Made by a program: the position numbers and the translations under genes
NCBI RefSeq assembly: GCF_029277305.1
Contig: NZ_CP119526.1
Strand: one strand, 5' to 3'
Source: Guptibacillus hwajinpoensis
GTDB lineage: Bacteria; Bacillota; Bacilli; Bacillales; Guptibacillaceae
DNA length: 64,000 nucleotides
The notes under the pieces: generated by a model
What the model was told of the DNA's origin: nothing
The model's database searches: none
Seen by the model: only the letters and a program-made list of their open reading frames with translations
Part shown: positions 17,438 through 25,956 of the stretch, piece after piece
Numbering within the stretch: the first letter of the stretch is position 1
How the letters are laid out: each line of letters opens with the position of its first letter

Positions 17438-18415
17438 TTAGCTTGTTTGAAGTACCTTCTTAAATTCTTGTGTAAGCAATGGTACAACTTCGAAAAGATC
17501 GCCTACAATACCATAATCAGCAACGCTGAAGATACTTGCTTCAGGATCTTTATTAATTGCAACAATTACTTTGGAATTAGACATACCTGCTAAGTGCTGA
17601 ATTGCACCTGAAATACCACAGGCAATATAAAGATCTGGAGTTACTACTTTACCGGTTTGCCCAATTTGGAGGGAATAGTCGCAGTAATCGGCATCACATG
17701 CACCACGAGAAGCTCCTACTGCTGCGCCAAGTAGATCTGCTAGTTCTTGTAGAGGTTCAAATCCTTCTTCACTCTTAACACCTCTACCACCAGCAACAAT
17801 CACTTTTGCTTCAGAAAGATCAACGCCTGAAGTCGATTTACGAACAACTTCTTTCACAATCGTACGCAAATCTTTAATCTTTATGCTCTCTTCAAAAACT
17901 TCACCAGAACGAGACTCATCTAATTCAAGTGGAGCAATATTGTTGGGTCGAATTGTTGCAAGAATGATGCCCTCTTTAATCTTCTTCTTCTCAAAAGCTT
18001 TACCTGAGTAGATTGGACGAGTAAAGACTACGTCTTCTCCCTCAAGTTCAATTCCTATAGCATCTGAAACAAGTCCAGCATCAAGTTTACTTGCCAGTCG
18101 AGGAGCTAAGTCTTTCCCTATTGAAGTATGTGGCATAAGAATAGCATCAGGATCAACGGAATCAACGATCTGTATGAAAGCCTGTCCGTACCCATCACTC
18201 GTATAGTTTTTAAGTTTCTCATCTTCTACTTTAATGACGCGGTCTGCTCCGTAATGGAAAAGAGGATCTGTTAGAGAGCCTACATTTTCTCCCACTACTA
18301 CTGCGATGACTTCACCACCAGCTGCGATTTCTTTCCCTGCACCAATCGCCTCAAACGATACGTTACGTAGTTCATTATCACGAGCTTCTGCAAATACAAG
18401 TACTTTTTTAGCCAT
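17438..18415 (-). CDS. etfA: Electron transfer flavoprotein alpha subunit
   Basis: EtfA pairs with EtfB to take electrons from acyl-CoA dehydrogenases during beta-oxidation and pass them to the quinone pool. The 325-residue protein has the N-terminal ETF domain (VLVFAEARDNELR) and the C-terminal FAD domain with VAGGRGVKSEEGF, GASRGACDAD, QIGQTGKVVTPDLY and GISGAIQHLAGM. It is last in the fadR-fadB-etfB-etfA operon, 12 bp after etfB, with GGAGGGG before its ATG. Confidence 0.97.
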   Translation of the reverse strand: MAKKVLVFAEARDNELRNVSFEAIGAGKEIAAGGEVIAVVVGENVGSLTDPLFHYGADRVIKVEDEKLKNYTSDGYGQAFIQIVDSVDPDAILMPHTSIGKDLAPRLASKLDAGLVSDAIGIELEGEDVVFTRPIYSGKAFEKKKIKEGIILATIRPNNIAPLELDESRSGEVFEESIKIKDLRTIVKEVVRKSTSGVDLSEAKVIVAGGRGVKSEEGFEPLQELADLLGAAVGASRGACDADYCDYSLQIGQTGKVVTPDLYIACGISGAIQHLAGMSNSKVIVAINKDPEASIFSVADYGIVGDLFEVVPLLTQEFKKVLQTS

Positions 18416-18427
18416 AATTGTCCCCTC

Positions 18428-19198
18428 CTATATAACTTTCGCTTCCTGGCGAAGTAGTTTCACTAGTTCTTCTACTTGATCACCTAACTCACCTTCGAGA
18501 ACCTTACCTGCTTCTTTTTTAGGTGGAAGATAACGCTCAATCGTTTCTGTTTTAGCTTCAATTTCATCATCTTCTACATCAAGTTCATCATAATCTATAT
18601 TTTCTAATGGCTTTTTCTTTGCCTTCATAATACCTGGAAGTGAAGGATAGCGTGGCTCGTTTAATCCTTGTTGAGCCGTCACAAGAAGTGGTAGTTGTGC
18701 TTCAACAATTTCCATGTCACCTTCAACATCGCGCTCCATTGTAGCTGTTGTTCCATCAATATCAAGCTTAGTAATCGTTGTTACGTAAGCGATTCCAAGT
18801 TTCTCAGCAAGACGTGGTCCAACTTGTCCAGTACTATTATCGTTCGATACGTTTCCTCCGAGAATGATGTCGAATTCTTTATCCTCAAAATATGCTGCTA
18901 GAAGGGCCGTTGTTGTATATTGATCGCTATCGTCGAGATCTTCGTTATTAATAAGAACCGCTTTATCTGCTCCCATTGCAAGGGCTGTTCTTAGCTCTTT
19001 CTCAACTTCTTCATCACCAATACTTACAACTGTTACTTCACCGCCATGATCATCACGGAGTTGAATCGCTTCTTCAATGGCATATTCATCATAAGGGTTG
19101 ATAATGAATTCAACACCTTCTTCACTAATTTTTCCGTTTTCGATAACGATTTTTTCCTCAGTATCAAAAGTTCTTTTCATGATTACATAAATGTTCAT
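18428..19198 (-). CDS. etfB: Electron transfer flavoprotein beta subunit
   Basis: EtfB is the AMP-binding partner of EtfA in the electron carrier that links acyl-CoA dehydrogenases to respiration. The 256-residue chain has NPYDEYAIEEA near the start, ALAMGADKAVLI in the middle, and the beta-subunit signature VEAQLPLLVTAQQGLNEPRYPSLPGIMKAKKKP. It follows fadB by about 30 bp and is preceded by GGGAGGG. It belongs to the FadR-controlled unit. Confidence 0.97.
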   Translation of the reverse strand: MNIYVIMKRTFDTEEKIVIENGKISEEGVEFIINPYDEYAIEEAIQLRDDHGGEVTVVSIGDEEVEKELRTALAMGADKAVLINNEDLDDSDQYTTTALLAAYFEDKEFDIILGGNVSNDNSTGQVGPRLAEKLGIAYVTTITKLDIDGTTATMERDVEGDMEIVEAQLPLLVTAQQGLNEPRYPSLPGIMKAKKKPLENIDYDELDVEDDEIEAKTETIERYLPPKKEAGKVLEGELGDQVEELVKLLRQEAKVI

Positions 19199-19227
19199 AT
19201 CTTTATCCCTCCCTGAGATAGTTCACT

Positions 19228-20001
19228 TTATTTATCTTGGAATTGCGGCTTACGTTTCTCAATAAATGCACGAATACCTTCTTGTCCATCTTCTGAAGCA
19301 AATGCCTTCCCAAAATACTCTCTTTCTTTTTGAACACCTTCATCAAACTGCTCTGACTTAGAATAGGTGAGAAGTTTAAGAGCATAGTTAACTGCTACAG
19401 CACTCTTTAAAGCGATCTTCTCAGCAAGTTCTTTAGCTTTAGGAAGCAGATCTTCGTCGCTATATACTTGATTCGCTAGACCTGCAGCCACAGCTTCAAT
19501 GCCTGTAATTGGCTCACTTGTTAGTAGCATTTCAGTTGCTTTTGCTTTCCCCACAAGTGCTGGTAGTCTTTGAGTTCCCGCAAATCCAGGAACAAGACCA
19601 AGTTGTAGTTCAGGAAGTCCAAGCTTGGCGTTTTCAGTTACTAATCGAATATGACAAGCCATCGCGAGCTCCAAACCTCCACCAAGCGCAGCACCATGAA
19701 TAGCTGCAATGATCGGTTTTGGGAACGCTTCCATTTTATCGAATAATTGCTGTCCAAAACCACCTAGCTCTGCAAATCCCTCTTCACTACTAACTGTAGT
19801 AAATTCCTTAATATCAGCACCTGCTGAGAAAAATTTGCCTTCACCTGAAATAAGGATTACTTTTGTCTCGGGATCTCCTTCAATACTTGAGAGCACTTCG
19901 GACAGTTCTTTTAAAACATCAGATGCAACTGCATTAGCTGGTGGTCTATTCAATGTTACATGCGCAACCTTGTTCTCATTCTTTACTCTAATAAATTCCA
20001 C
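19228..20001 (-). CDS. fadB: Enoyl-CoA hydratase FadB
   Basis: This crotonase-family enzyme hydrates trans-2-enoyl-CoA in beta-oxidation. The oxyanion-hole segments FFSAGADIKEF and IHGAALGGGLELAMACH are present, followed by the active-site region LGLPELQLGLVPGFAGTQRL, and EKRKPQF closes the chain as in B. subtilis FadB. The GTG at 20001 is chosen because AAAGGAGTG lies just upstream and this gives a family-length 257 residues. Codons upstream run through a hairpin, GTCCCGG/CCGGGAC (20025-20044), in the fadR-fadB gap, which could be a processing or attenuation site. Confidence 0.93.
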   Translation of the reverse strand: MEFIRVKNENKVAHVTLNRPPANAVASDVLKELSEVLSSIEGDPETKVILISGEGKFFSAGADIKEFTTVSSEEGFAELGGFGQQLFDKMEAFPKPIIAAIHGAALGGGLELAMACHIRLVTENAKLGLPELQLGLVPGFAGTQRLPALVGKAKATEMLLTSEPITGIEAVAAGLANQVYSDEDLLPKAKELAEKIALKSAVAVNYALKLLTYSKSEQFDEGVQKEREYFGKAFASEDGQEGIRAFIEKRKPQFQDK

Positions 20002-20050
20002 TTCTCCACTCCTTTCATATGGTGGTCCCGGTCTAAGCCGGGACATCTTT

Positions 20051-20644
20051 TTATTTACTCAAGCCGTTTATCAATAAATTGTGAAGCGGCTTTGCGAGTG
20101 CCTCTAAATCAAACTTGTGATCTTTCATAACCCAGTTTGTTACGGTTTCATCCAACGTCCCAAAAATCATTTGTCTAGCTAGTCGAATGTCCAATTCCTC
20201 TATAAACAAACCTGATTTAATACCTTCATCGAGAATATGATCAACTAGGGTGAGGTATTTCTTCAGTACCTCGCCGATTTGAGCACGAAGCGCTTTGTTT
20301 GTTTGTCTAAGCTCTAGTTGTGTAACGATAGCAAGCTCATAATCTGAACCAAGGTGTTTAAAATGCATATCAATCAGCGTGAACAGTTTATCCATTGCGT
20401 TGTCTTTGTTGGCAATTTGCTCTTCCGTTTTGTCGATAAAGCTGCCCATCTTTTTCTGGAATAGCGAGATTAAAAGATCTTCTTTGTTTTTAAAATAAAG
20501 ATAGATTGTACCATCAGCAACTCCTGCTTCTCTAGCAATTTTGGAAACCTGTGCTTGATGATAACCATTTTGAGCAATGACAACAACTGCTGCGTCTATG
20601 ATTTTATCGTACTTTGGTCCTCTTTTTTTCCCCTTTTCAACCAT
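20051..20644 (-). CDS. fadR: TetR-family fatty acid degradation regulator FadR
   Basis: FadR represses beta-oxidation genes and is released by long-chain acyl-CoA. The N-terminal helix-turn-helix (KIAREAGVADGTIYLYFKNKEDLL) is nearly the same as in B. subtilis FadR, and the ligand domain ends in RLARQMIFGTLDETVTNWVM. The ATG at 20644 (MVEKGKKRGPKY) has AAAGGAG in place; a longer frame to 20701 would cross the operator and is rejected. It opens the fadR-fadB-etfB-etfA operon behind its own FadR sites. Confidence 0.95.
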   Translation of the reverse strand: MVEKGKKRGPKYDKIIDAAVVVIAQNGYHQAQVSKIAREAGVADGTIYLYFKNKEDLLISLFQKKMGSFIDKTEEQIANKDNAMDKLFTLIDMHFKHLGSDYELAIVTQLELRQTNKALRAQIGEVLKKYLTLVDHILDEGIKSGLFIEELDIRLARQMIFGTLDETVTNWVMKDHKFDLEALAKPLHNLLINGLSK

Positions 20645-20685
20645 AATAGTTTCTCCTTTATTCTTTATCCGGCGCTCATCCGAAA

Positions 20686-20705
20686 ATGAATGAGCGTTCA
20701 TTCAT
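20686..20705. promoter_or_regulatory. FadR operator 1
   Basis: ATGAATGAGCGTTCATTCAT is palindromic and matches the known FadR consensus TGAATGANTANTCATTCA except at the centre. It lies just downstream of the -10, where bound FadR would block its own operon. Confidence 0.9.
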
Positions 20706-20711
20706 AATCTT

Positions 20712-20741
20712 ATTGTAGCGATACGAACCATCCGCTGTCAA
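20712..20741 (-). promoter_or_regulatory. Sigma-A promoter of fadR operon
   Basis: TTGACA (20736-20741) and TACAAT (20712-20717) are 18 bp apart on the minus strand, between the two FadR-like palindromes. Confidence 0.82.
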
Positions 20742-20752
20742 CATAAGATTTC

Positions 20753-20770
20753 TGAGCGAGCGCTCGTTTA
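20753..20770. promoter_or_regulatory. Possible second FadR operator
   Basis: TGAGCGAGCGCTCGTTTA pairs at 7 of 9 positions and resembles operator 1 in its GAGCG/CGCTC core. It sits just upstream of the -35. It could support looping or stronger repression; weaker than operator 1. Confidence 0.55.
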
Positions 20771-20869
20771 GAATCAGGAGATTTTTTACAAAATAATCAT
20801 ACCATAATAAGCAGAAATGTGCGAATCTTTCCAGAATATTAATGATTAATTTTAGACATTAAATCAGAA

Positions 20870-20975
20870 GGCTATGTTTGCTCATATTGTTGATTTCTCT
20901 ATTTTTGACTCATTCGGGATGACCAATCGCAGGGCGTAAATAAGCCAAAAATCAACACTGTCCATTGACATAGCC
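20870..20975 (-). mobile_element. Family 2 MITE, copy 2 (8-bp target duplication)
   Basis: The 106-bp element starts GGCTATGTTTGC and ends GACATAGCC. Its left end matches the right end of copy 1, so it is inverted relative to that copy, and its interior is shortened. A perfect 8-bp direct repeat, AATCAGAA, flanks it (20862-20869 and 20976-20983). It lies in the gap between lcfA and fadR, genes that are contiguous in B. subtilis. Confidence 0.88.
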
Positions 20976-20985
20976 AATCAGAAAA

Positions 20986-21008
20986 ACCAATCGCTAGAGC
21001 GATTGGTC
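20986..21008 (-). terminator. Terminator overlapping the lcfA stop codon
   Basis: The stem ACCAATCGCT/AGCGATTGGT has its centre at the lcfA TAG, with T-runs on the minus-strand side. Transcription of lcfA is therefore expected to end before fadR. Confidence 0.8.
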
Positions 21009-22688
21009 CTTTTTTGCCTTTTCTTCATCTACTAGAACACGACGGAGAATTTTACCAACCGTAGTTTTCGGAAGCTCTTCTCTAAATTCATAAAGTCTAG
21101 GCACTTTATAAGCAGCAAGGAATTTACGACAGAATTGATTCATTTCTTCTTCAGTTGCCTTTTCATTCTGCTTTAATACGACAAATGCCTTTACCGTTTC
21201 ACCGCGATAAGCATCAGGTATGCCGATGATAACAGCTTCTTGTACTGCTGGATGTTCATAGAGTACTTCTTCCACTTCACGAGGATAAATATTATAGCCA
21301 CCTGCAATAATCATATCTTTCTTTCGATCCACTACATAGAAGTAACCTTTTTCATCTCGATAGGCCATATCACCTGTAAAAAGCCACCCATTCTTTAATA
21401 CCGCATTCGTTTCATCAGGTCTCTTCCAATAGCCTTTCATAACTTGAGGTCCTTGAACAATAAGCTCTCCAATCTCTTTAAGAGCCGCTTCATCTCCTGT
21501 TGGCAATACAATTTTAGCATCTGTATCTGGCCAGGGAAGGCCTATACTTCCAACTACCGTTCCATCCGAAAGTGGATTCGAGTGCGTTACAGGGGAAGAC
21601 TCCGTTAGGCCATATCCTTCTACGAGTCTACCAGTGATTTTCTCCTGAAACTTTTGTTGGACCTCAATTGGGAGTGGCGCAGAACCGCTTATACATGCTT
21701 TAATCGATGATAGATCATACTTATCAAAGTCAGGTTCATTTAACAATGATATATAGATGGTTGGTGCCCCAGGAAATAATGTGGGCTTCTGCTTCTCAAT
21801 CGCCTTAAGCGTATCTTTTGGTTCGAATTTAGGAAGAATAATCATTTTAGCCGCATACATAATTGAAAGGTTCATCACACATGTCATGCCGTAAACATGG
21901 AAGAACGGAAGAATACCCATAACACTTTCCTCACCGTACTTCGCATCAGGAATCCAATTCTTACACTGCATTGTATTCACTACAAGATTGAAATGAGTTA
22001 GCATGACACCTTTCGCAAGACCTGTTGTTCCACCCGTATATTGAAGAAGAGCAAGATCTTCTTTCGGATTAACATCTAATTCAATGTCATCCTCACTCCC
22101 ATTTGCTACCCAGTTCTTGAATGTATGAATTTCATCTGTAGATGGCATTTCAACAAGCAATCCCTGCTTCTTTTGCTTTTGGATAAGCGGAAAAAGTAGA
22201 TTTTTAGGAAATGGTAAATAGTCCTGGATTTTTGTTACAACAATATGTTGAAGCATTGTCTTATTTTTCACCTTCAATACTTTTGGTAGTACAAGGTCAA
22301 GACAAATCATTATATTCGCTTCTGAATCGGTAAGCTGATGCTCCAATTCTCTCTCCATATACAGAGGATTGGTTTGAACGACTACTCCTCCTGCCATAAG
22401 GACAGCATAGTAACTAATAACAGCTTGCGGACAATTCGGAAGCATAATGGATACACGATCACTCTTCTTGAGCCCATTCTCACGCAATGAATTTGCTAGT
22501 CGCTTCGACCGGCTAAGTAGTTCTTGAAACGTTAGTTCTTTCCCAAGGAAATGAACAGCTGTTTTGTTAGGATGTTTTGTGGCTGCATCAATCAGATAAG
22601 CTTGCAGTGGTTTATTCTCATATTCAATTGAGCTAGGAACTCCTTCTTGATAATAGCTAAACCACTCTTTTTCAACGTTGTTCGTCAT
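20994..22688 (-). CDS. lcfA: Long-chain fatty-acid-CoA ligase
   Basis: This enzyme activates fatty acids to acyl-CoA with ATP, the entry step to beta-oxidation. The 564-residue protein shows the AMP-binding P-loop YTGGTTGLAKGVMLTH, the YGLTESSP motif, GWLFTGDMAYRDEKGYFYVVDRKKDMI, and the C-terminal catalytic lysine region PKTTVGKILRR. Position and sequence match B. subtilis lcfA, but here it is a separate unit: it has its own cre-overlapped promoter region and its own terminator, and a MITE lies between it and fadR. Confidence 0.95.
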   Translation of the reverse strand: MTNNVEKEWFSYYQEGVPSSIEYENKPLQAYLIDAATKHPNKTAVHFLGKELTFQELLSRSKRLANSLRENGLKKSDRVSIMLPNCPQAVISYYAVLMAGGVVVQTNPLYMERELEHQLTDSEANIMICLDLVLPKVLKVKNKTMLQHIVVTKIQDYLPFPKNLLFPLIQKQKKQGLLVEMPSTDEIHTFKNWVANGSEDDIELDVNPKEDLALLQYTGGTTGLAKGVMLTHFNLVVNTMQCKNWIPDAKYGEESVMGILPFFHVYGMTCVMNLSIMYAAKMIILPKFEPKDTLKAIEKQKPTLFPGAPTIYISLLNEPDFDKYDLSSIKACISGSAPLPIEVQQKFQEKITGRLVEGYGLTESSPVTHSNPLSDGTVVGSIGLPWPDTDAKIVLPTGDEAALKEIGELIVQGPQVMKGYWKRPDETNAVLKNGWLFTGDMAYRDEKGYFYVVDRKKDMIIAGGYNIYPREVEEVLYEHPAVQEAVIIGIPDAYRGETVKAFVVLKQNEKATEEEMNQFCRKFLAAYKVPRLYEFREELPKTTVGKILRRVLVDEEKAKKDQSL

Positions 22689-22753
22689 ATATCGTCAACC
22701 TCCCTTTTACGACTCCTTCCAAACCAAATATTCTCTCTATAAGATAATTATAA

Positions 22754-22767
22754 TGAAAACGCTTAAA
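22754..22767 (+). promoter_or_regulatory. Likely cre site (CcpA) upstream of lcfA
   Basis: TGAAAACGCTTAAA matches the cre consensus TGWAANCGNTNWCA at 13 of 14 positions and overlaps a possible TATAAT -10 on the minus strand. Catabolite repression of the FadR regulon through CcpA is known in B. subtilis. Confidence 0.7.
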
Positions 22768-22854
22768 ATATCCTATCTTTTTTTGATTTTTTTGAATACA
22801 TTGGCAATTTAAGTCGGAAAAAGGAGACAAGCGTCACTCTTATCTTTCTTTAGC

Positions 22855-23016
22855 AAAGGCTCTTTTAGTAAACATTGTTACTATATGAGTAGGTTAATTT
22901 CCGCTCCAGGATGCTCGCTTCCAGCAGGGCGGGCGGGAAGCCTCCTTCCGCTCCAATCACTAAGTGTGTTTTTTTATATATGTTTTAAAAGCAACAATAT
23001 TTTAGAAAAGAGCCTT
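22855..23016 (+). repeat. Family 1 palindromic repeat, copy C (short core)
   Basis: Both arms are well kept: AAAGGCTCTTTTAGTAAACA on the left and its inverted partner ending AAAAGAGCCTT on the right. The core is shortened to about 50 bp between the two TTCCGCTCCA copies. It is the best copy for seeing the terminal inverted repeats. It fills most of the gap between the lcfA promoter and the small ORF at 23060. Confidence 0.82.
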
Positions 23017-23027
23017 AGCAAATAAAA

Positions 23028-23054
23028 AAGAAACAGGCATTTCGCCTGTTTCTT
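23028..23054 (-). terminator. Terminator after yshE and the 27-residue ORF
   Basis: The perfect 11-bp stem AAGAAACAGGC/GCCTGTTTCTT with a 5-nt loop is followed on the minus strand by TTTTTATTTGC. It ends the unit containing the small ORF. Confidence 0.85.
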
Positions 23055-23059
23055 CATGA

Positions 23060-23143
23060 TTACACAAAATAAAGTAAATAAACTATACCTGCAATAAAAA
23101 ACACGATAGATACGACTATAAGTACTTTCCATAACGTTTCCAT
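23060..23143 (-). CDS. Small membrane peptide (27 residues), new
   Basis: The frame starts METLWK and ends YLLYFV, with one uninterrupted hydrophobic helix between (about 7-27). GAGGAG lies 7 bp before the ATG, which follows yshE by only 12 bp, and a strong terminator comes directly after its TAA. Those signals fit a real single-pass microprotein translated from the yshE message. I recognise no family. Because it is so short, similar sequences could be missed by annotation; conservation of the frame in relatives is the deciding test. Confidence 0.62.
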   Translation of the reverse strand: METLWKVLIVVSIVFFIAGIVYLLYFV

Positions 23144-23155
23144 ACCTTGCTCCTC

Positions 23156-23563
23156 TTATGAAATCCCAGCTCCAATAACGAAGGACAGGCCAATCGATAT
23201 CACCATCGAAATAAAACCTACTGCTCGATTATCTGCTGCTATTTGTTTATCAATCTTAAATTTAGGCGTTAGAAATTCAAAGGTAAAGTATCCGATTAAT
23301 AGAAGGAAAAAACCGAAGACTCCCCATCCCATCATCGTGACAAGCGAATCATTGTGTTCAATTGAAAACCGAAAGATATTGGCTATTCCGAATATCTTAC
23401 CCCCAGTAGCCATTGCAACAGCAAGATTTCCTCTTTGAATTTCCTCCCAGTTACGATAGGATGTGACAAATTCAAAAAGCGCAAGAAAAACAATCATACA
23501 AACAATAACAACACTGTAATTAGCGGCTGTCTGAAATGCTACACTCTCCCACAATTGATCCAT
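23156..23563 (-). CDS. yshE: DUF350 family membrane protein YshE
   Basis: The 135-residue protein has four hydrophobic helices in two similar halves, the arrangement of DUF350 proteins, and it sits downstream of mutS2 just as yshE does in B. subtilis. Function is not established for the family. It starts 17 bp after the mutS2 stop and is probably read from the same message. A 27-residue membrane ORF follows it. Confidence 0.88.
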   Translation of the reverse strand: MDQLWESVAFQTAANYSVVIVCMIVFLALFEFVTSYRNWEEIQRGNLAVAMATGGKIFGIANIFRFSIEHNDSLVTMMGWGVFGFFLLLIGYFTFEFLTPKFKIDKQIAADNRAVGFISMVISIGLSFVIGAGIS

Positions 23564-23580
23564 AATGATAATTCCTTTCT

Positions 23581-25926
23581 CTACTTCAGTTCCACAACGG
23601 TAACACCACCGCCGCCTTCATTCATGCCGCCCATTCGGAGATTTTTCACGCGAGAGTGACGTTTCAACCATTCATGAACACCTTTTCTAAGCGCCCCAGT
23701 ACCTTTCCCATGGATAATCGAAACCTGGCTATATCCCGCAAGTAGTGCATCGTCAATATAGCGCTCTACTTCCATTTGAGCGTCTTCGTATCTTTTACCT
23801 CTCAGATCAAGCTCTGTCTTTACTCTGCTATCGCTTCCCCGAACAGTAACAAAGGGCTTTCGTTCAACGGCTGGTTTTGATTTAATCGCTTCAAGGTCGT
23901 TTGATTTTACGTTCATCTTCATTATTCCAAGTTGAACCTGGTATTCGTTCTTGCCCACTTGTTCGACAATATGACCCTTTTGGTTAAAGCTAATCACTTT
24001 CACTTCATCACCAGGTTGGTAGGATCTAACTTTTGCTTTCTTTTGTGTAGGCTTTTCACTTCGAAGTTCAGGCTTTGCATCCTCAAGCTGTTTCTGTGCA
24101 TCGATTAACTGATGTTCTTTAACAGCTCCCTTTTGGAAGGTACGCAGATCATGGATAATTCGTTTAGCTTGTTCCTGTGCTTTCTCAACTTCTTCTGCAG
24201 CCTTCTGCTCTGCTTCTTCAAACATACGTTCACGCTGTTTCTCAAATTTCTCTAATTGAGTTTCCAAGTCTTTTTTAAGTAATTCAGCTTCTTTTCGGAG
24301 ATCAGTTGCAACCTCTCGATCGCGCTCAGCCTGCTTCTGACTATCTTCTAAAGAAGAAATCATGCGATCTACTTTATTACTCTCACTAGAAATCTGTGAC
24401 CGTGCATCGTCAATAATATCATCCATTAATCCTAGACGTCTTGAAATTTCGAATGCATTGCTTCGTCCAGGTACACCAATTAAGAGACGATAGGTTGGAC
24501 GAAGGGTCTCCACATCAAATTCTACACTAGCATTCATAACCCCTTCACGATTATAAGCATAGGCTTTTAATTCACTATAGTGGGTTGTGGCAATCACTCT
24601 AGATCCACGGTTATATACGTAATCAAGAATGGAGATGGCAAGCGCTGCACCTTCTTGAGGGTCCGTACCAGCACCAAGCTCATCAAACAGAACAAGACTA
24701 TTGTGATCAATGTTCTCTAGAATAGTAACGATATTCGTCATATGAGAAGAGAATGTACTTAGACTTTGTTCAATAGATTGCTCATCGCCAATATCAGCAA
24801 ATATTTGTTGGAAAACGGACATCGTAGAGCCTTCATCAGCTGGAATATGTAAACCCGACTGTGCCATAAGTGTTAAAAGACCAGCTGTCTTCAGTGTAAC
24901 AGTTTTCCCCCCTGTATTTGGACCTGTAATAACAAGTGATGAATAATCACGTCCAAGATAAAGAGAAGAAGGTACGACTTCATCCTGAGGAAGAAGCGGA
25001 TGTCGACCGTTTCGAATCTCAAGCTCGCCTTCATCATTCATGGATGGATGAGTTGCTTTCAGTTCATTTGCATACAAAGCTCGTGCGAAAATAAAATCGA
25101 TATCTGCAAGCGTATCGACATTATGACGCAACGTTTCTGAAGACTCTGCAACTCGTCCTGTCAATTCAGTTAAAATACGCTCAATTTCAAGCTTCTCTTT
25201 CACTTTCACTTCTTTAAGCTGATTGTTGATCGATACAACTGATTGAGGTTCAATAAACAACGTAGCTCCTGAGGATGATTGATCGTGAACCATACCTCCA
25301 AATGAACCACGGTATTCTTGCTTTACAGGGATCACATAACGTTCATTGCGAATGGTAATCAGAGCATCGGAAAGCATTTTTCTAGTACTTGATGACCGAA
25401 TCAAGCTCTCAAGCTTTTCCCTTACTCGTGATTCAAAACTTCGTAACTGTGTACGTAGACGACGTAAAGCATCGCTAGCTGAATCTAATAAATCTCCGTC
25501 TTGATCAATGCATGCATTAATCTCCTGTTCAAGCTCCGTTTCATGCATAATTTGACTTACAAGATCGTGAAGAAGCGGAAGTTCTACCCCATCTTCAACC
25601 ATATTCTCTAGGAATGTCTTAAATCGTCGTCCGCCATAGATTGTACTTGAAATATCTAATAATTCGGACGGATTAAGCATTCCACCTATTTCCGCTCTCT
25701 TAACACTCTGGCGTATATCTCGAATGCCGCCTAGTGGTGCCTGACCACGAAGTCGGATTACTTTTCTTCCTTCTTCTGTTCCATCTAGCTGATGCTTTAC
25801 ATCTTGTAGAGAAAACATTGGAACGAGCTGTTCCACCCTTTGCTTCCCTAATGAAGAAGATACATGTTTACCGAGTCGTTCTTTAACTTTGTCGTATTCG
25901 AGTAGCCGCAAGACTCTTTTTTGCAA
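23581..25926 (-). CDS. mutSB: Endonuclease MutS2
   Basis: MutS2 is the MutS paralogue without mismatch-recognition domains; it acts on branched DNA and on collided ribosomes. The 781-residue protein has the clamp-like N-terminus, a Walker A GPNTGGKT, the downstream DELGAGTDPQEG, a long charged coiled coil (about 515-635), and the C-terminal Smr nuclease domain (LDLRGKRYEDA, IIHGKGTGALRKGVHEWL). It follows polX by 30 bp and precedes yshE. Confidence 0.96.
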   Translation of the reverse strand: MQKRVLRLLEYDKVKERLGKHVSSSLGKQRVEQLVPMFSLQDVKHQLDGTEEGRKVIRLRGQAPLGGIRDIRQSVKRAEIGGMLNPSELLDISSTIYGGRRFKTFLENMVEDGVELPLLHDLVSQIMHETELEQEINACIDQDGDLLDSASDALRRLRTQLRSFESRVREKLESLIRSSSTRKMLSDALITIRNERYVIPVKQEYRGSFGGMVHDQSSSGATLFIEPQSVVSINNQLKEVKVKEKLEIERILTELTGRVAESSETLRHNVDTLADIDFIFARALYANELKATHPSMNDEGELEIRNGRHPLLPQDEVVPSSLYLGRDYSSLVITGPNTGGKTVTLKTAGLLTLMAQSGLHIPADEGSTMSVFQQIFADIGDEQSIEQSLSTFSSHMTNIVTILENIDHNSLVLFDELGAGTDPQEGAALAISILDYVYNRGSRVIATTHYSELKAYAYNREGVMNASVEFDVETLRPTYRLLIGVPGRSNAFEISRRLGLMDDIIDDARSQISSESNKVDRMISSLEDSQKQAERDREVATDLRKEAELLKKDLETQLEKFEKQRERMFEEAEQKAAEEVEKAQEQAKRIIHDLRTFQKGAVKEHQLIDAQKQLEDAKPELRSEKPTQKKAKVRSYQPGDEVKVISFNQKGHIVEQVGKNEYQVQLGIMKMNVKSNDLEAIKSKPAVERKPFVTVRGSDSRVKTELDLRGKRYEDAQMEVERYIDDALLAGYSQVSIIHGKGTGALRKGVHEWLKRHSRVKNLRMGGMNEGGGGVTVVELK

Positions 25927-25956
25927 TGGTCGTTCCTCCTAGAAGCTTAAATTTAG

